A DNA stretch of 64,000 nucleotides from Nocardioides sp. T2.26MG-1. Its GTDB lineage: Bacteria > Actinomycetota > Actinomycetes > Propionibacteriales > Nocardioidaceae. The notes beneath the pieces were generated by a model. The model made no database searches, was not told the origin of the DNA, and worked only from the letters and a program-made list of their open reading frames with translations. Positions 16,473-24,707 of the stretch are shown piece after piece. Each line of letters opens with the position of its first letter. Within the stretch, counting starts at the first letter, position 1. Made by a program: the position numbers and the translations under genes. The DNA is taken from the NCBI RefSeq assembly GCF_950101795.1, contig NZ_CATNLZ010000001.1, positions 565,382 to 629,381 of the forward strand, given 5' to 3'.

Positions 16473-16972
16473 TGGTCGAGGGGGCCCGGTCGGCGATCAC
16501 GATCTCCGCACTCGGCCTGCTCCTGGCGCTCGCCGCCGCCTGGGGGTGGTCGGCTGCGACCAAGCCGCTCCCGGCCAAGGTCGACACCCCGATCTGCGTC
16601 GACCACGGCGTCGCGGCCGGGACGAAGGTCTTCCCGCAGGACGTCACCGTCAGCGTCTTCAACGCCGGCACGCGGGAGGGCTTGGCCGGCCGCACCATGC
16701 AGCTGCTCACCGACGACGGCTTCGCGGAGGGCACGATGGGCAACGTCAGCGCACGCGTCGGGGTGGTCCAGATCTGGACCCTCGAGCCGGACAACCCCGC
16801 CGTCCGGCTGGTGGCCAGCCGGCTCGGTCCCGGCGTCGAGATCGAGCGCCGCGACCCACCCGGGGTCGGCGTGGCGGTCGTCGTGGGCGACGGGTTCCGC
16901 GACCTCGTCGAGGGCCGGCGCTCGACGGCGGCCGACTCCGACGCCACGATCTGCAGCCCGCCGGTGGGGTGA
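16472..16972 (+). CDS. Membrane-anchored LytR C-terminal domain protein
   Basis: A 166-residue protein. One transmembrane/signal-anchor helix (AITISALGLLLALAAAWGW, about 8-26) is followed by an extracytoplasmic LytR_C domain (VTVSVFNAGTREGLAGRTMQLL). In LytR-CpsA-Psr proteins this domain accompanies the phosphotransferase that attaches teichoic acid or arabinogalactan to peptidoglycan, but here it stands alone without the LCP domain. Its ATG overlaps the stop of the 98-residue upstream gene, so the two are co-translated. Confidence 0.8.
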   Translation: MVEGARSAITISALGLLLALAAAWGWSAATKPLPAKVDTPICVDHGVAAGTKVFPQDVTVSVFNAGTREGLAGRTMQLLTDDGFAEGTMGNVSARVGVVQIWTLEPDNPAVRLVASRLGPGVEIERRDPPGVGVAVVVGDGFRDLVEGRRSTAADSDATICSPPVG

Positions 16973-16978
16973 GACCGC

Positions 16979-18496
16979 TCAGGACGGCGGGCGGCGGGGC
17001 GGCTTCTCGACCAGCCACTGGGCGAGCCGGCCGCGCTCGCTGACCTGGCGCAGCCGCTCCTCGGTCTGCCACCGCAGCTTGCGCGGGGTGACCACCAGCA
17101 GGTCGTCGCCGTGCCGCAGGACCGTACGCCGCTCCGGCACCAGCGTCTGCCCGTCCCGGATCACCATCGACACCGACGCGCCGCGCGGCAGCCGCAGCTC
17201 GCCGACCTCGACGCCGTGCATCCGCGAGGTCGGCGCGATGAAGACCTGGAGCAGGTCCGCGGCGATCCGCTCCAGCGGCGCGGCCTCGACCTCCAGGCCC
17301 CGGGGCTCCGAGCGGCGCGCCACCTTGAGCAGCCGGGCCACCGCCGGCAGCGTCGGCCCGGTGAGCAGGGTGTAGATCACCACCATCACGAACACCAGGT
17401 CGAAGAGCCGGGTGGCGTCGGTGACGCCCTCGGCCAGCGGGATCGTCGTGAGCACGATCGGGACCGCGCCGCGCAGTCCCGCCCACGAGACGAACGACAG
17501 CTCGCGCCACGGCATCGGCTGCGCGACCGAGCTGGCGAGCACCGACAGCGGCCGGGCGACGAAGGTGAGCACCAGCCCGGCGACCACGGCCAGCCCGACT
17601 GTGGACAGCGTGATCCGGCCCGGCGAGAGCAGCAGGCCGAGCGTGACGAACAGGCCGATCTGGGCCAGCCAGGCGAGGCCCTCGGCGAAGGACCGGGTGG
17701 CGGCCCGGTGCGGCAGCTCGGAGTTGCCGAGCACCAGGGCGCCGACGTACACCGCGGCGAACCCGGACCCGTGCACGAACGTGGCGCCGCCGTACGCGAG
17801 GAACGCCAGCGTCATCACGGCGAGCGGGTAGAGGCCGGACGACGGCAGCGCGGCGCGGCGCATCACCCAGGCGCCGCCGAAGCCGGCGGCGAACCCCAGC
17901 GCGACACCGATCGCGAGCTCGTAGGCGATGATGCCGACCATCGCCGGTACGCCGTGCTCGGCGGCGGCCCCGGTCGAGATCAGCGTGACGAGCACGACCG
18001 TCGGGGCGTCGTTGAGGCCGGACTCCGCCTCGAGGGAGCCGGTGAGGCGCTTGGGCAGCGGCACCACGCGCAGCACCGAGAACACCGCGGCCGCGTCGGT
18101 CGGGGACGTCACCGCGCCGAGCAGCACGGCGAGCTCCCACGGCATGCCCAGCAGGTAGTGCCCCGCCAGGGCCACGACCGTCACCGAGACCGCGACCCCC
18201 AGGGTCGCGAGCGAGACCCCGAGCCGGATCGAGGGCCGCATCTCGCGCCAGCTGGTGGTGAGACCACCCTCGGCCAGGATCACCGCGAGGGCGCCGAACC
18301 CGACCGCGTGCGCGACCTCGTAGTTCTCGAACTGGATGCCGGCGCCGGACTCGCCCAGCGCGACGCCCATGAGCAGGTAGACCAACAGGCTGGGGAGGCC
18401 GGCGCGAGTGGACATCCGGACCGCGAGGATCGCGAGGAACGTGACCACGGACCCGACGAGGATGAACGCGTCGAGATCGTGGACGTCGAACGACAC
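16979..18496 (-). CDS. Potassium/proton antiporter, CPA1 family (NhaP2/CvrA-like)
   Basis: A 505-residue membrane protein with about 12 helices from residue 12 (LVGSVVTFLAILAVRM). The cation-site segments GAVTSPTDAAAVFSVLR and ESGLNDAPTVVLV carry the paired acidic residues of CPA transporters. The C-terminal part of about 120 residues after 385 is a TrkA-C (RCK_C) ligand-binding domain (MHGVEVGELRLPRGASVSMVIRDG). It probably exports K+ or Na+ in exchange for H+. It is convergent with the LytR_C gene, 6 nt away. Confidence 0.9.
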   Translation of the reverse strand: MSFDVHDLDAFILVGSVVTFLAILAVRMSTRAGLPSLLVYLLMGVALGESGAGIQFENYEVAHAVGFGALAVILAEGGLTTSWREMRPSIRLGVSLATLGVAVSVTVVALAGHYLLGMPWELAVLLGAVTSPTDAAAVFSVLRVVPLPKRLTGSLEAESGLNDAPTVVLVTLISTGAAAEHGVPAMVGIIAYELAIGVALGFAAGFGGAWVMRRAALPSSGLYPLAVMTLAFLAYGGATFVHGSGFAAVYVGALVLGNSELPHRAATRSFAEGLAWLAQIGLFVTLGLLLSPGRITLSTVGLAVVAGLVLTFVARPLSVLASSVAQPMPWRELSFVSWAGLRGAVPIVLTTIPLAEGVTDATRLFDLVFVMVVIYTLLTGPTLPAVARLLKVARRSEPRGLEVEAAPLERIAADLLQVFIAPTSRMHGVEVGELRLPRGASVSMVIRDGQTLVPERRTVLRHGDDLLVVTPRKLRWQTEERLRQVSERGRLAQWLVEKPPRRPPS

Positions 18497-18573
18497 AGGT
18501 CACCTCGGCGATCGTCGGGGCGCGGGTGCGCAGTCTATCGGTGCGCCCGGTCCGACTCCGGCCGGAGGAAGGG

Positions 18574-19536
18574 TCAGCCGGTGGGGGTGTAGCCCGGCCG
18601 GCCCGAGGCGTCCCACTCCTCCCAGAACGAGGTGAACTCCTCCCCCAGGAACGGGTCCCCGCCGGTCATCGCGATGCCGCCGCGCCGCACGGTCCAGTCC
18701 CAGGGCGCCAGGTCCTGCGCGAGCGCGAGCTGGGTCTTGGCGGCGTCGGTGCGCCCGGCGCGCTGGTGGTGCGCCGCGATCCGGCGGTGGGCGAGCGCGA
18801 GCTGCTCGTCGTCGGTGCGCTCGGCAGCCGCTCTGTCGGGCACCTCGGGGAGGGTGCCGTCCCGCACCCAGGCCCGCAGCAGGTCGTGGTGGCGGGCGCT
18901 CTCGATCTGCGTGAACTCCACGAACTGGTCGTCCCCGGGGGCGATCGTCGGCGGCTTCACGATCCGGTCGTGCTCGTCGACCCACACGACCGACGGGACG
19001 TTGGTGATGCCGTACCGCTCCGCGGTCACGTGGGCGGTGTCGACGGCGACGGGGTACGTGGGGGCGGCCTGCTCGATCCAGGGCCGGGCATCCTCCGGGT
19101 CGGCGTCGAGCGCCACCGAGAACAGCCGCAGCCCGGCGTCCGCCAGCTCCTCCTGGAGCCGCTGCCAGCCGCCGAGCTCGTGCCGGCAGCCGCACCAGGA
19201 GGCCCAGGTCACCAGCACCCGCTTGTGCCCCGAGTGCTGGTCGAAGGAGACCGGGTGGCCGTCGACGTCGTTGAGGGTCAGCGACGGCGCCCGGCCGCCT
19301 GCGAGCTCGGTGCGGTGCGCCTCGGCCGACGGGGCGAGCGCCACGACGTCGCCGTCGCGGGCCACGAGGAGGCCCAACGCCTCGGGCACCGAGCGGCCGA
19401 GCAGGGGGACGCAGGTGTCGTCGCGGCACAGGCCCTCCGGCTTGAGCGTCCACCCGAGCACGCCCGCGAGCGCCTCGTCGGTGAGCTCCGCGGCGACCTC
19501 GCGCTCGGTACCGTCGACGTCGATGAGGGTCGCCAC
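18574..19536 (-). CDS. Thioredoxin-fold (TlpA/ResA-like) protein with a CGC motif
   Basis: A 320-residue protein with no signal peptide, so probably cytoplasmic. The thioredoxin-like domain (about 82-235) carries VLVTWASWCGCRHEL, with C115-G-C117 in place of the usual CxxC. The rest of the fold is present, including VPSVVWVDEHD with the cis-proline. An extra pair C37/C42 precedes it. The C-terminal 80 residues are helical, TPR-like. It starts at GTG 19536 and diverges from the KstD-like flavoprotein, sharing a 47-bp region that contains a KstR-type box. A redox partner or sensor role is possible but unproven. Confidence 0.75.
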   Translation of the reverse strand: MATLIDVDGTEREVAAELTDEALAGVLGWTLKPEGLCRDDTCVPLLGRSVPEALGLLVARDGDVVALAPSAEAHRTELAGGRAPSLTLNDVDGHPVSFDQHSGHKRVLVTWASWCGCRHELGGWQRLQEELADAGLRLFSVALDADPEDARPWIEQAAPTYPVAVDTAHVTAERYGITNVPSVVWVDEHDRIVKPPTIAPGDDQFVEFTQIESARHHDLLRAWVRDGTLPEVPDRAAAERTDDEQLALAHRRIAAHHQRAGRTDAAKTQLALAQDLAPWDWTVRRGGIAMTGGDPFLGEEFTSFWEEWDASGRPGYTPTG

Positions 19537-19558
19537 GACGGACAGGATCGCACGGAAG

Positions 19559-19583
19559 TGGAACTTGTTCTAGATTTGGCGCC
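19559..19583 (+). promoter_or_regulatory. KstR-type operator overlapping a leaderless promoter
   Basis: TGGAACTTGTTCTA (19559-19572) matches all eight fixed positions of the KstR consensus TNNAACNNGTTNNA. Its last two bases begin the -10 hexamer TAGATT (19571-19576), which is followed by 7 nt and the ATG at 19584. A repressor bound here would cover the -10 of the flavoprotein gene and probably also affect the divergent gene at 19536. Confidence 0.65.
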
Positions 19584-21068
19584 ATGAGCAGAGGCACCGA
19601 GATCCCCGACGTCCTGACCGCCGACGTCCTGACCGCCGACGTCCTGGCCGGCGCGTCGGCGTACGACGTCGTCGTCGTCGGCTTCGGGATCGCCGGCGGC
19701 TGCGCCGCGCTCGAGGCGGCCCGGGCCGGCGCGCGGGTGCTGCTGCTGGAGAGGGCCGCCGTGCACGGCGGCACGTCGAGCATGTCCGGCGGGCACTTCT
19801 ACCTCGGCGGCGGCACCGCGGTGCAGCAGGCCACCGGGCACGAGGACTCGCCCGAGGAGATGTACAAGTACCTCGTCGCGGTCTCCAAGGAGCCCGAGCA
19901 CGACAAGATCCGGGCCTACTGCGAGGGGTCGGTCGAGCACTTCGGGTGGCTGGAGGCGCTGGGCTTCGAGTTCGAGCGCTCCTACTACCCCGAGAAGGCC
20001 GTGATCCAGCCCGGCACCGAGGGCCTGATGTACACCGGCAACGAGAAGGTGTGGCCCTACCAGGACCAGGCGCGGCCGGCGCCGCGCGGCCACAAGGTGC
20101 CGGTGCCCGGCGACACCGAGGGCACCAAGATGGTGATGGACCTGCTGCGGGCCCGGGTCGAGGAGGCCGGGGTCGAGGTGCGCTACGAGACCGGCGCCAC
20201 CAACCTCGTGGTGTCCGGGGAGGGCGCGGTCGTCGGGCTGGCCTGGAAGTCGTTCGACGAGACCGGGTACGTCGCCGCCGGGGCGGTCGTGATCGCGGCC
20301 GGCGGCTTCGTGATGAACCCCGACATGGTCGCGGCCTACACCCCCCGGCTCGCCGAGAAGCCGTTCACGCTGGGGTCGACGTACGACGACGGCCTCGGCA
20401 TCCGGCTCGGCGCCTCGGTCGGCGCCGAGCTCAAGCACATGGACGAGCCGTTCATCACCGCGCCGTTCTACCCGCCGGCGGCACTGATCACGGGCTTCGT
20501 GGTCAACCAGCACGGGGAGCGGTTCTGCAACGAGGACGGCTACCACTCGCGCACCTCGCAGTTCGTGATGGAGCAGCCGGACTCCGCGGCGTACCTCATT
20601 GTCGACAGCGAGCACGTGGAGTACCCGAAGTTCCCGCTCGTGCCGCTCATCGACGGCTTCGAGACGATCACCGAGCTCGAGGACGCGCTCGGCCTCCCGG
20701 CCGGCTCGGTGGTCAAGACGCTCGAGCGCTACAACGAGCTCGCCGACGCCGGCGAGGACGTCGACTTCCACAAGGCACCTGAGTGGCTCGCACCCCAGCG
20801 CATCGGGCCGTGGGCGGTGTTCGACCTGCGGCTCGGCAAGGCGATGTACGCCGGCTTCACGCTCGGCGGCATCCGGGTCACGGTCGACGGTGAGGCCCAG
20901 CGCCCCGACGGCTCGGTCGTCCCCGGCCTCTACGCCGCCGGCGCCTGCGCCTCCAACCTCGCCCAGGACGGCAAGGGCTACTGCTCCGGCACCCAGCTCG
21001 GTGAGGGGTCGTTCTTCGGCCGGCGGGCTGGTCGGCACGCTGCGCGAGTTTCGTCGGCCGGCCGATGA
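19584..21068 (+). CDS. FAD-dependent oxidoreductase of the 3-ketosteroid dehydrogenase / fumarate reductase family
   Basis: A 494-residue flavoprotein. The FAD Rossmann motif is VVVGFGIAGG (31-40) with the acidic end of beta-2 at LLLERAAVHGGTSSMSGG. The C-terminal FAD loop is LYAAGACASNLAQDGKGYCSGTQLGEG. Proteins of this type desaturate 3-ketosteroids or reduce enoyl compounds. The KstR-type box directly upstream favours a steroid or side-chain role. Near the N-terminus DVLTADVLTADVLA is encoded by a 15-bp tandem repeat. The start at 19584 follows a leaderless-type promoter. The exact substrate cannot be read from sequence. Confidence 0.75.
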   Translation: MSRGTEIPDVLTADVLTADVLAGASAYDVVVVGFGIAGGCAALEAARAGARVLLLERAAVHGGTSSMSGGHFYLGGGTAVQQATGHEDSPEEMYKYLVAVSKEPEHDKIRAYCEGSVEHFGWLEALGFEFERSYYPEKAVIQPGTEGLMYTGNEKVWPYQDQARPAPRGHKVPVPGDTEGTKMVMDLLRARVEEAGVEVRYETGATNLVVSGEGAVVGLAWKSFDETGYVAAGAVVIAAGGFVMNPDMVAAYTPRLAEKPFTLGSTYDDGLGIRLGASVGAELKHMDEPFITAPFYPPAALITGFVVNQHGERFCNEDGYHSRTSQFVMEQPDSAAYLIVDSEHVEYPKFPLVPLIDGFETITELEDALGLPAGSVVKTLERYNELADAGEDVDFHKAPEWLAPQRIGPWAVFDLRLGKAMYAGFTLGGIRVTVDGEAQRPDGSVVPGLYAAGACASNLAQDGKGYCSGTQLGEGSFFGRRAGRHAARVSSAGR

Positions 21069-21083
21069 AACTGGACCGGGCCG

Positions 21084-21096
21084 TAAGGTCGGGCCC
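21084..21096 (+). promoter_or_regulatory. Probable leaderless promoter of the aminotransferase gene
   Basis: TAAGGT (21084-21089) is followed by 7 nt and the GTG start at 21097, with no Shine-Dalgarno in between. This decides the start of the aminotransferase and suggests it has its own promoter, 15 bp after the flavoprotein stop. Confidence 0.5.
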
Positions 21097-22275
21097 GTGA
21101 GCAGGTTCGCAGTCGCTTCGAGGGCCAACGTGCCGCCGTTCCACGTGATGGACCTGCTGGCGGCGGCAGCGGCGCGGCAGCGCACGCACGGCGACATGCT
21201 GAACCTGCTGGCCGGGCAGCCGATGACCGGCGCGCCGGTGCCGGTGCGCGAGGAGGCCAAGCGGCTGCTCGACTCCGGTGACCCGCTGGGCTACACGCCG
21301 TCGGCCGGGATCCTCGAGCTGCGCCAGGCGATCGCCGGCCACCACCGGCGGATGCACGGCATCGACGTCGACCCCGAGCAGGTGGTGGTGACGACCGGCA
21401 GCAGCGGCGGGTTCCTGCTGGCGTTCCTCGCGGCCTTCGGGGTCGGCGACCGGGTCGCGATGGCGCGTCCGGGCTACCCCTGCTACCGCAACGTGCTGAC
21501 TGCGCTGGGCTGCGAGGTCGTGGAGATCCCGACCGGCCCCGAGACCCGCTTCCAGCCCACGGTCGACCAGCTGTCCGAGCTCGACGACATCAAGGGCCTC
21601 GTCGTCGCCAGTCCCGCCAACCCCACGGGCACGATGCTGCTGCCGAGCGAGCTGGCCGCGCTGGCGGCGTACTGCGAGGACCGGCAGATCCAGCTGATCA
21701 GCGACGAGATCTACCACGGCATCGAGTACGCCCCGCTCACCGGCGGCGACCGCATGGCCCGCAGCGCCTGGGAGACCAGCCGCGAGGCAGTCGTGTTCTC
21801 GAGCTTCTCCAAGTACTTCTCGATGACCGGCTGGCGGATCGGCTGGATGCTCGCCCCCGACCGACTGCGCCGGGCAGTCGACGTGCTCACCGGCAACTTC
21901 ACGATCTGCCCGCCGGTGATCGCGCAGCGCGCGTGCCTCGCGGCGTTCGACGACGCGTCGTACGCCGAGCTCGACGGCCACGTCGCACGCTACGGCGACA
22001 ACCGCCGGATCCTCCTCGACGGCCTGCCGAAGCTGGGGATCACCGACCTCGCGCCCGCGGACGGCGCGTTCTACGTGTACGCCGACGTCGGCCACCTCAC
22101 CGACGACACGATGCGGTTCGCGCACGAGCTGCTCGCCCGCACCGGCGTCGCGGTCGCCCCCGGCGTCGACTTCGACACCGTCGACGGGCCGCGCTACATC
22201 CGGCTCAGCTTCGCCGGCCCGGGAGCCGAGATCGAGCAGGCCCTCGAGCGGCTGTCCACAGTGCTCGACCGCTGA
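21097..22275 (+). CDS. PLP-dependent class I/II aminotransferase
   Basis: A 392-residue fold-type I aminotransferase. Recognisable elements are GYTPSAGILELRQAIAGHH, the aromatic-stacking region VVVTTGSSGGFLLAF, ASPANPTGT, ISDEIYHGIEY with the PLP-binding Asp/Tyr, and the Schiff-base lysine in SSFSKYFSMTGWRIGW. The C-terminal arginine region is PRYIRLSFAG. The amino donor is probably aspartate, alanine or an aromatic amino acid; the specificity cannot be told. The GTG start is fixed by the promoter spacing. It ends 72 nt before the secretion-linked cassette. Confidence 0.88.
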   Translation: MSRFAVASRANVPPFHVMDLLAAAAARQRTHGDMLNLLAGQPMTGAPVPVREEAKRLLDSGDPLGYTPSAGILELRQAIAGHHRRMHGIDVDPEQVVVTTGSSGGFLLAFLAAFGVGDRVAMARPGYPCYRNVLTALGCEVVEIPTGPETRFQPTVDQLSELDDIKGLVVASPANPTGTMLLPSELAALAAYCEDRQIQLISDEIYHGIEYAPLTGGDRMARSAWETSREAVVFSSFSKYFSMTGWRIGWMLAPDRLRRAVDVLTGNFTICPPVIAQRACLAAFDDASYAELDGHVARYGDNRRILLDGLPKLGITDLAPADGAFYVYADVGHLTDDTMRFAHELLARTGVAVAPGVDFDTVDGPRYIRLSFAGPGAEIEQALERLSTVLDR

Positions 22276-22347
22276 GGTTTCTCCACAGCCGCCGCCCGGC
22301 GACCCTCCCTGTGACCCCACCCGGGGCCAGCAGGAAGGGGGCACCAG

Positions 22348-22800
22348 ATGTACGGCGACACCACGACGATCCGAGCGCTCGCGGCCCGGCTGCGCGAGCG
22401 CGGCGACGAGATCCGCGGCGAGGCGACCATGCTCGCGACCCGGGCCGAGCAGGTCCCGTGGCAGGGCCTCGCCGCCGACGCGATGCGCGAGCAGGCCCGG
22501 GTCCGCGCCGCGGCACTGCGGCGCACCGCCGCGCTCCACGACGACGCCGCCGACGCCCTCGACCGGCACGCCCGGGAGGTGGACCGGCTCAAGGACCTGA
22601 TCGCGGCCATCGAGAGGAAGGTGCACCACCTGCTCGCCGAGGCCGCCGACGGGGTCGGCGGCCTGGTCGGCGGGGCGATCCACGGAGCGGTCCACGGCCT
22701 GCGGGACCTGGTCCCCGGCGGACCGGCCGGCTTCGTCCCGCCCCCGCCCGGCAGCCGTGCGTGGCTGAGCGTCGACCTCCCGGGGCTGGGCCGGTCATGA
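22348..22800 (+). CDS. WXG100-like helical partner protein A of the hydrolase cassette
   Basis: A 150-residue, mostly helical protein. It starts MYGDT and has a W-Q-G turn at 38-40, followed by helices rich in Arg/Ala with the segment ALHDDAADALDRHAREVDRLKDLIAAIE. The C-terminal tail is Gly/Pro-rich. It is a clear paralogue of the protein at 24290: the same MYGDT start, the W-x-G at the same position, HDDAAD, and EVDxLKD. It resembles ESX partner proteins longer than classical WXG100. Its stop overlaps the ATG of the next gene, an alpha/beta-hydrolase, so the two are co-translated. Export by the ESX system is inferred. Confidence 0.75.
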   Translation: MYGDTTTIRALAARLRERGDEIRGEATMLATRAEQVPWQGLAADAMREQARVRAAALRRTAALHDDAADALDRHAREVDRLKDLIAAIERKVHHLLAEAADGVGGLVGGAIHGAVHGLRDLVPGGPAGFVPPPPGSRAWLSVDLPGLGRS

Positions 22801-24209
22801 GCGCCGACATCGTCTCCGTCACCGGCGGGTCCGCCGGGCTGGCCGCGACGTACGCCGCCGTCCGGGAGCTTGCCGACACCTACGACGCGGCCGGCAGCCG
22901 GCTGCGCGGCTGGGCCGCGCTCGGTGCCGAGACGATGACCGACCCCGACCTGGCGGAGTCCGCGATCCTCGCGCCGCTGACCTTCGCGGAGGCCGAGGCC
23001 GCGGTGCTGGCCGCGACCACCGGGCCCGACGGGGTGCTGGTGGAGTCGTGCGGCTGGGAGGTCGACGCGGTCGCCGTGCGCGCCGCGGTGGCGGCGCTCG
23101 AGACCGCCGACGCGCTCGTCCGGGCGGCGGTCGACCAGGTGGACCACGCGGTCGGCCGGTCGGTCGGCTTCACGCTCGGCGCGACCGCGCCCGGCCTGGT
23201 GCCGCTGCTCGCCACGACGCTGCCGCTGGTCCCGCCCGGCGTCTGGCACGCGCTCGAGGACTGGGTCGTCGCCCACCCCGGCGTCGTCCAGCACGCCGCG
23301 AACGGCGGCGGCGGGGTGCTCGAGGGTCTCTGGGACGGCACCACCCCGCTGGCCCCGGGCGGCCCCGTGGGCCTGCCGCTGGTCGTCCCCGACGCCGCTG
23401 CCGGGGCGGGCCTGCTCGCGCTGCTCTACGGCCCCGCCGGCCACGCCGCGGTGACCGGGCTGCCCGGCGTCCGCGGCGGCCCCGACGCCCAGCCCGGCGA
23501 CCTGGCGGGGCTGATCTCGCACCTCCACGACGTCGCCGACCTCTCGCCCGACCCCGACTCGCCGCTCAACGGCACCATCGAGATCCAGACCCTCGACGCC
23601 GGCACCGACCACGTCCGGCACATCGTCTACCTGCCCGGCACCGACGACATCGCCACCCTGCCGTGGACCCAGGACGACGACACCCGGGACTCGGCCAGCG
23701 ACCTGGCATCGGCGGCGGGCCACCAGACGGTCTACCAGCAGGGCATCCTCCAGGCGATGGTGCAGGCCGGCATCGGGCCGCACGACCCGGTGCTGCTGGT
23801 CGGCCACTCCCTCGGCGGCATGGAGGCGGCCGCGATCCTCGGCCGGGGCGGCGACGGGTTCAACGTCACCAACGTCGTCACCGCCGGGTCGCCCACCGCG
23901 CAGGTCGACGGGTTCCCGGCCGGCAGCCACCTGCTCTCCCTCGAGCACCACGGCGACGTCGTACCGCTGCTCGACGGCGCGGACAACCCCGACTCTGTCG
24001 AGCAGGCCACGGTCACCTTCGACGACGAGCCCACCGGCATCCTCGACGCCCACGACTACCACCACTACGTCGCCGGAGCGGCGGCGGCCGACGCGTCGGC
24101 GGACCCGTCCGTGCGGGAGCAGCTCGCCAGCCTGCACGCCCACGGCTTCCTGGGCGCCGGTGGCGCGACCACCGAGGCGCAGGTCTTCCAGATCGTCCGG
24201 CAGCCGTGA
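22797..24209 (+). CDS. Alpha/beta-hydrolase with intact catalytic motif, ESX-linked
   Basis: A 470-residue protein. The N-terminal part of about 130 residues is helical (RGWAALGAETMTDPDLAESAIL), with a hydrophobic Ala/Leu-rich stretch at about 130-220. The C-terminal part is an alpha/beta-hydrolase: nucleophile elbow GHSLGG with S338, acidic residue candidate D387 (EHHGDVVPLLDG), and a histidine-rich segment at 419-423 (HDYHH). This suggests a lipase or esterase. It is co-translated with the helical partner upstream (ATGA overlap). It could be an ESX effector, by analogy with type VII lipase effectors such as TslA, but no clear signal peptide or YxxxD/E signal was seen. Confidence 0.75.
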   Translation: MSADIVSVTGGSAGLAATYAAVRELADTYDAAGSRLRGWAALGAETMTDPDLAESAILAPLTFAEAEAAVLAATTGPDGVLVESCGWEVDAVAVRAAVAALETADALVRAAVDQVDHAVGRSVGFTLGATAPGLVPLLATTLPLVPPGVWHALEDWVVAHPGVVQHAANGGGGVLEGLWDGTTPLAPGGPVGLPLVVPDAAAGAGLLALLYGPAGHAAVTGLPGVRGGPDAQPGDLAGLISHLHDVADLSPDPDSPLNGTIEIQTLDAGTDHVRHIVYLPGTDDIATLPWTQDDDTRDSASDLASAAGHQTVYQQGILQAMVQAGIGPHDPVLLVGHSLGGMEAAAILGRGGDGFNVTNVVTAGSPTAQVDGFPAGSHLLSLEHHGDVVPLLDGADNPDSVEQATVTFDDEPTGILDAHDYHHYVAGAAAADASADPSVREQLASLHAHGFLGAGGATTEAQVFQIVRQP

Positions 24210-24289
24210 CCTCCTCCCGCGTTTCGCACCCCGGCATTCGGGGAAGGCGGGCGAGGACCACCCGGCGACGACTCCAGGGAAGGTGGCTC

Positions 24290-24706
24290 GTGTACGGCGA
24301 CACCGACGTGATGCGCAGACGAGCGGCACAGCTGCGCGACCAGGGCGTCGACCTGCGCGCGATGGCCGACCGGCTGGTCGCCCAGACCGAGGCGGCCGGA
24401 TGGACCGGCCGCGCCGCCGACGCGCTCGCTGAGCGGATCCGCGACCGGGCGGCCCTCCTGCGCGAGCTGGCGTCCCACCACGACGACGCGGCCGACTCGC
24501 TGGAGTCGCACCTGCTCGAGGTCGACCAGCTCAAGGACGCGATCGCGGGCGCGGAGCGGCACGCGGACCACCTCCTCGCCGAGGGCCGGGTGCCGGGCGG
24601 GTTCACGGCGCCGCCCCCGGGCCACCACGACTGGCTCACGGTCGAGCTCCCCCGCGCCGAGCTGCCCGGCGCCGAGCTGCCCGGCGCCGAGCTGCCCGGA
24701 CCCTGA
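24290..24706 (+). CDS. WXG100-like helical partner protein B
   Basis: A 138-residue paralogue of the protein at 22348. It starts YGDT (GTG at 24290, with AGGGAAGG about 7 nt upstream) and has a W-T-G at 38-40, the helix HHDDAADSLESHLLEVDQLKDAI, and a Pro-rich tail. The tail ends in a 15-bp tandem DNA repeat encoding AELPG three times. It ends one base before the EspG-like gene. The duplication of partner and hydrolase is the defining feature of this cassette. Confidence 0.75.
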   Translation: MYGDTDVMRRRAAQLRDQGVDLRAMADRLVAQTEAAGWTGRAADALAERIRDRAALLRELASHHDDAADSLESHLLEVDQLKDAIAGAERHADHLLAEGRVPGGFTAPPPGHHDWLTVELPRAELPGAELPGAELPGP

Positions 24707-24707
24707 C

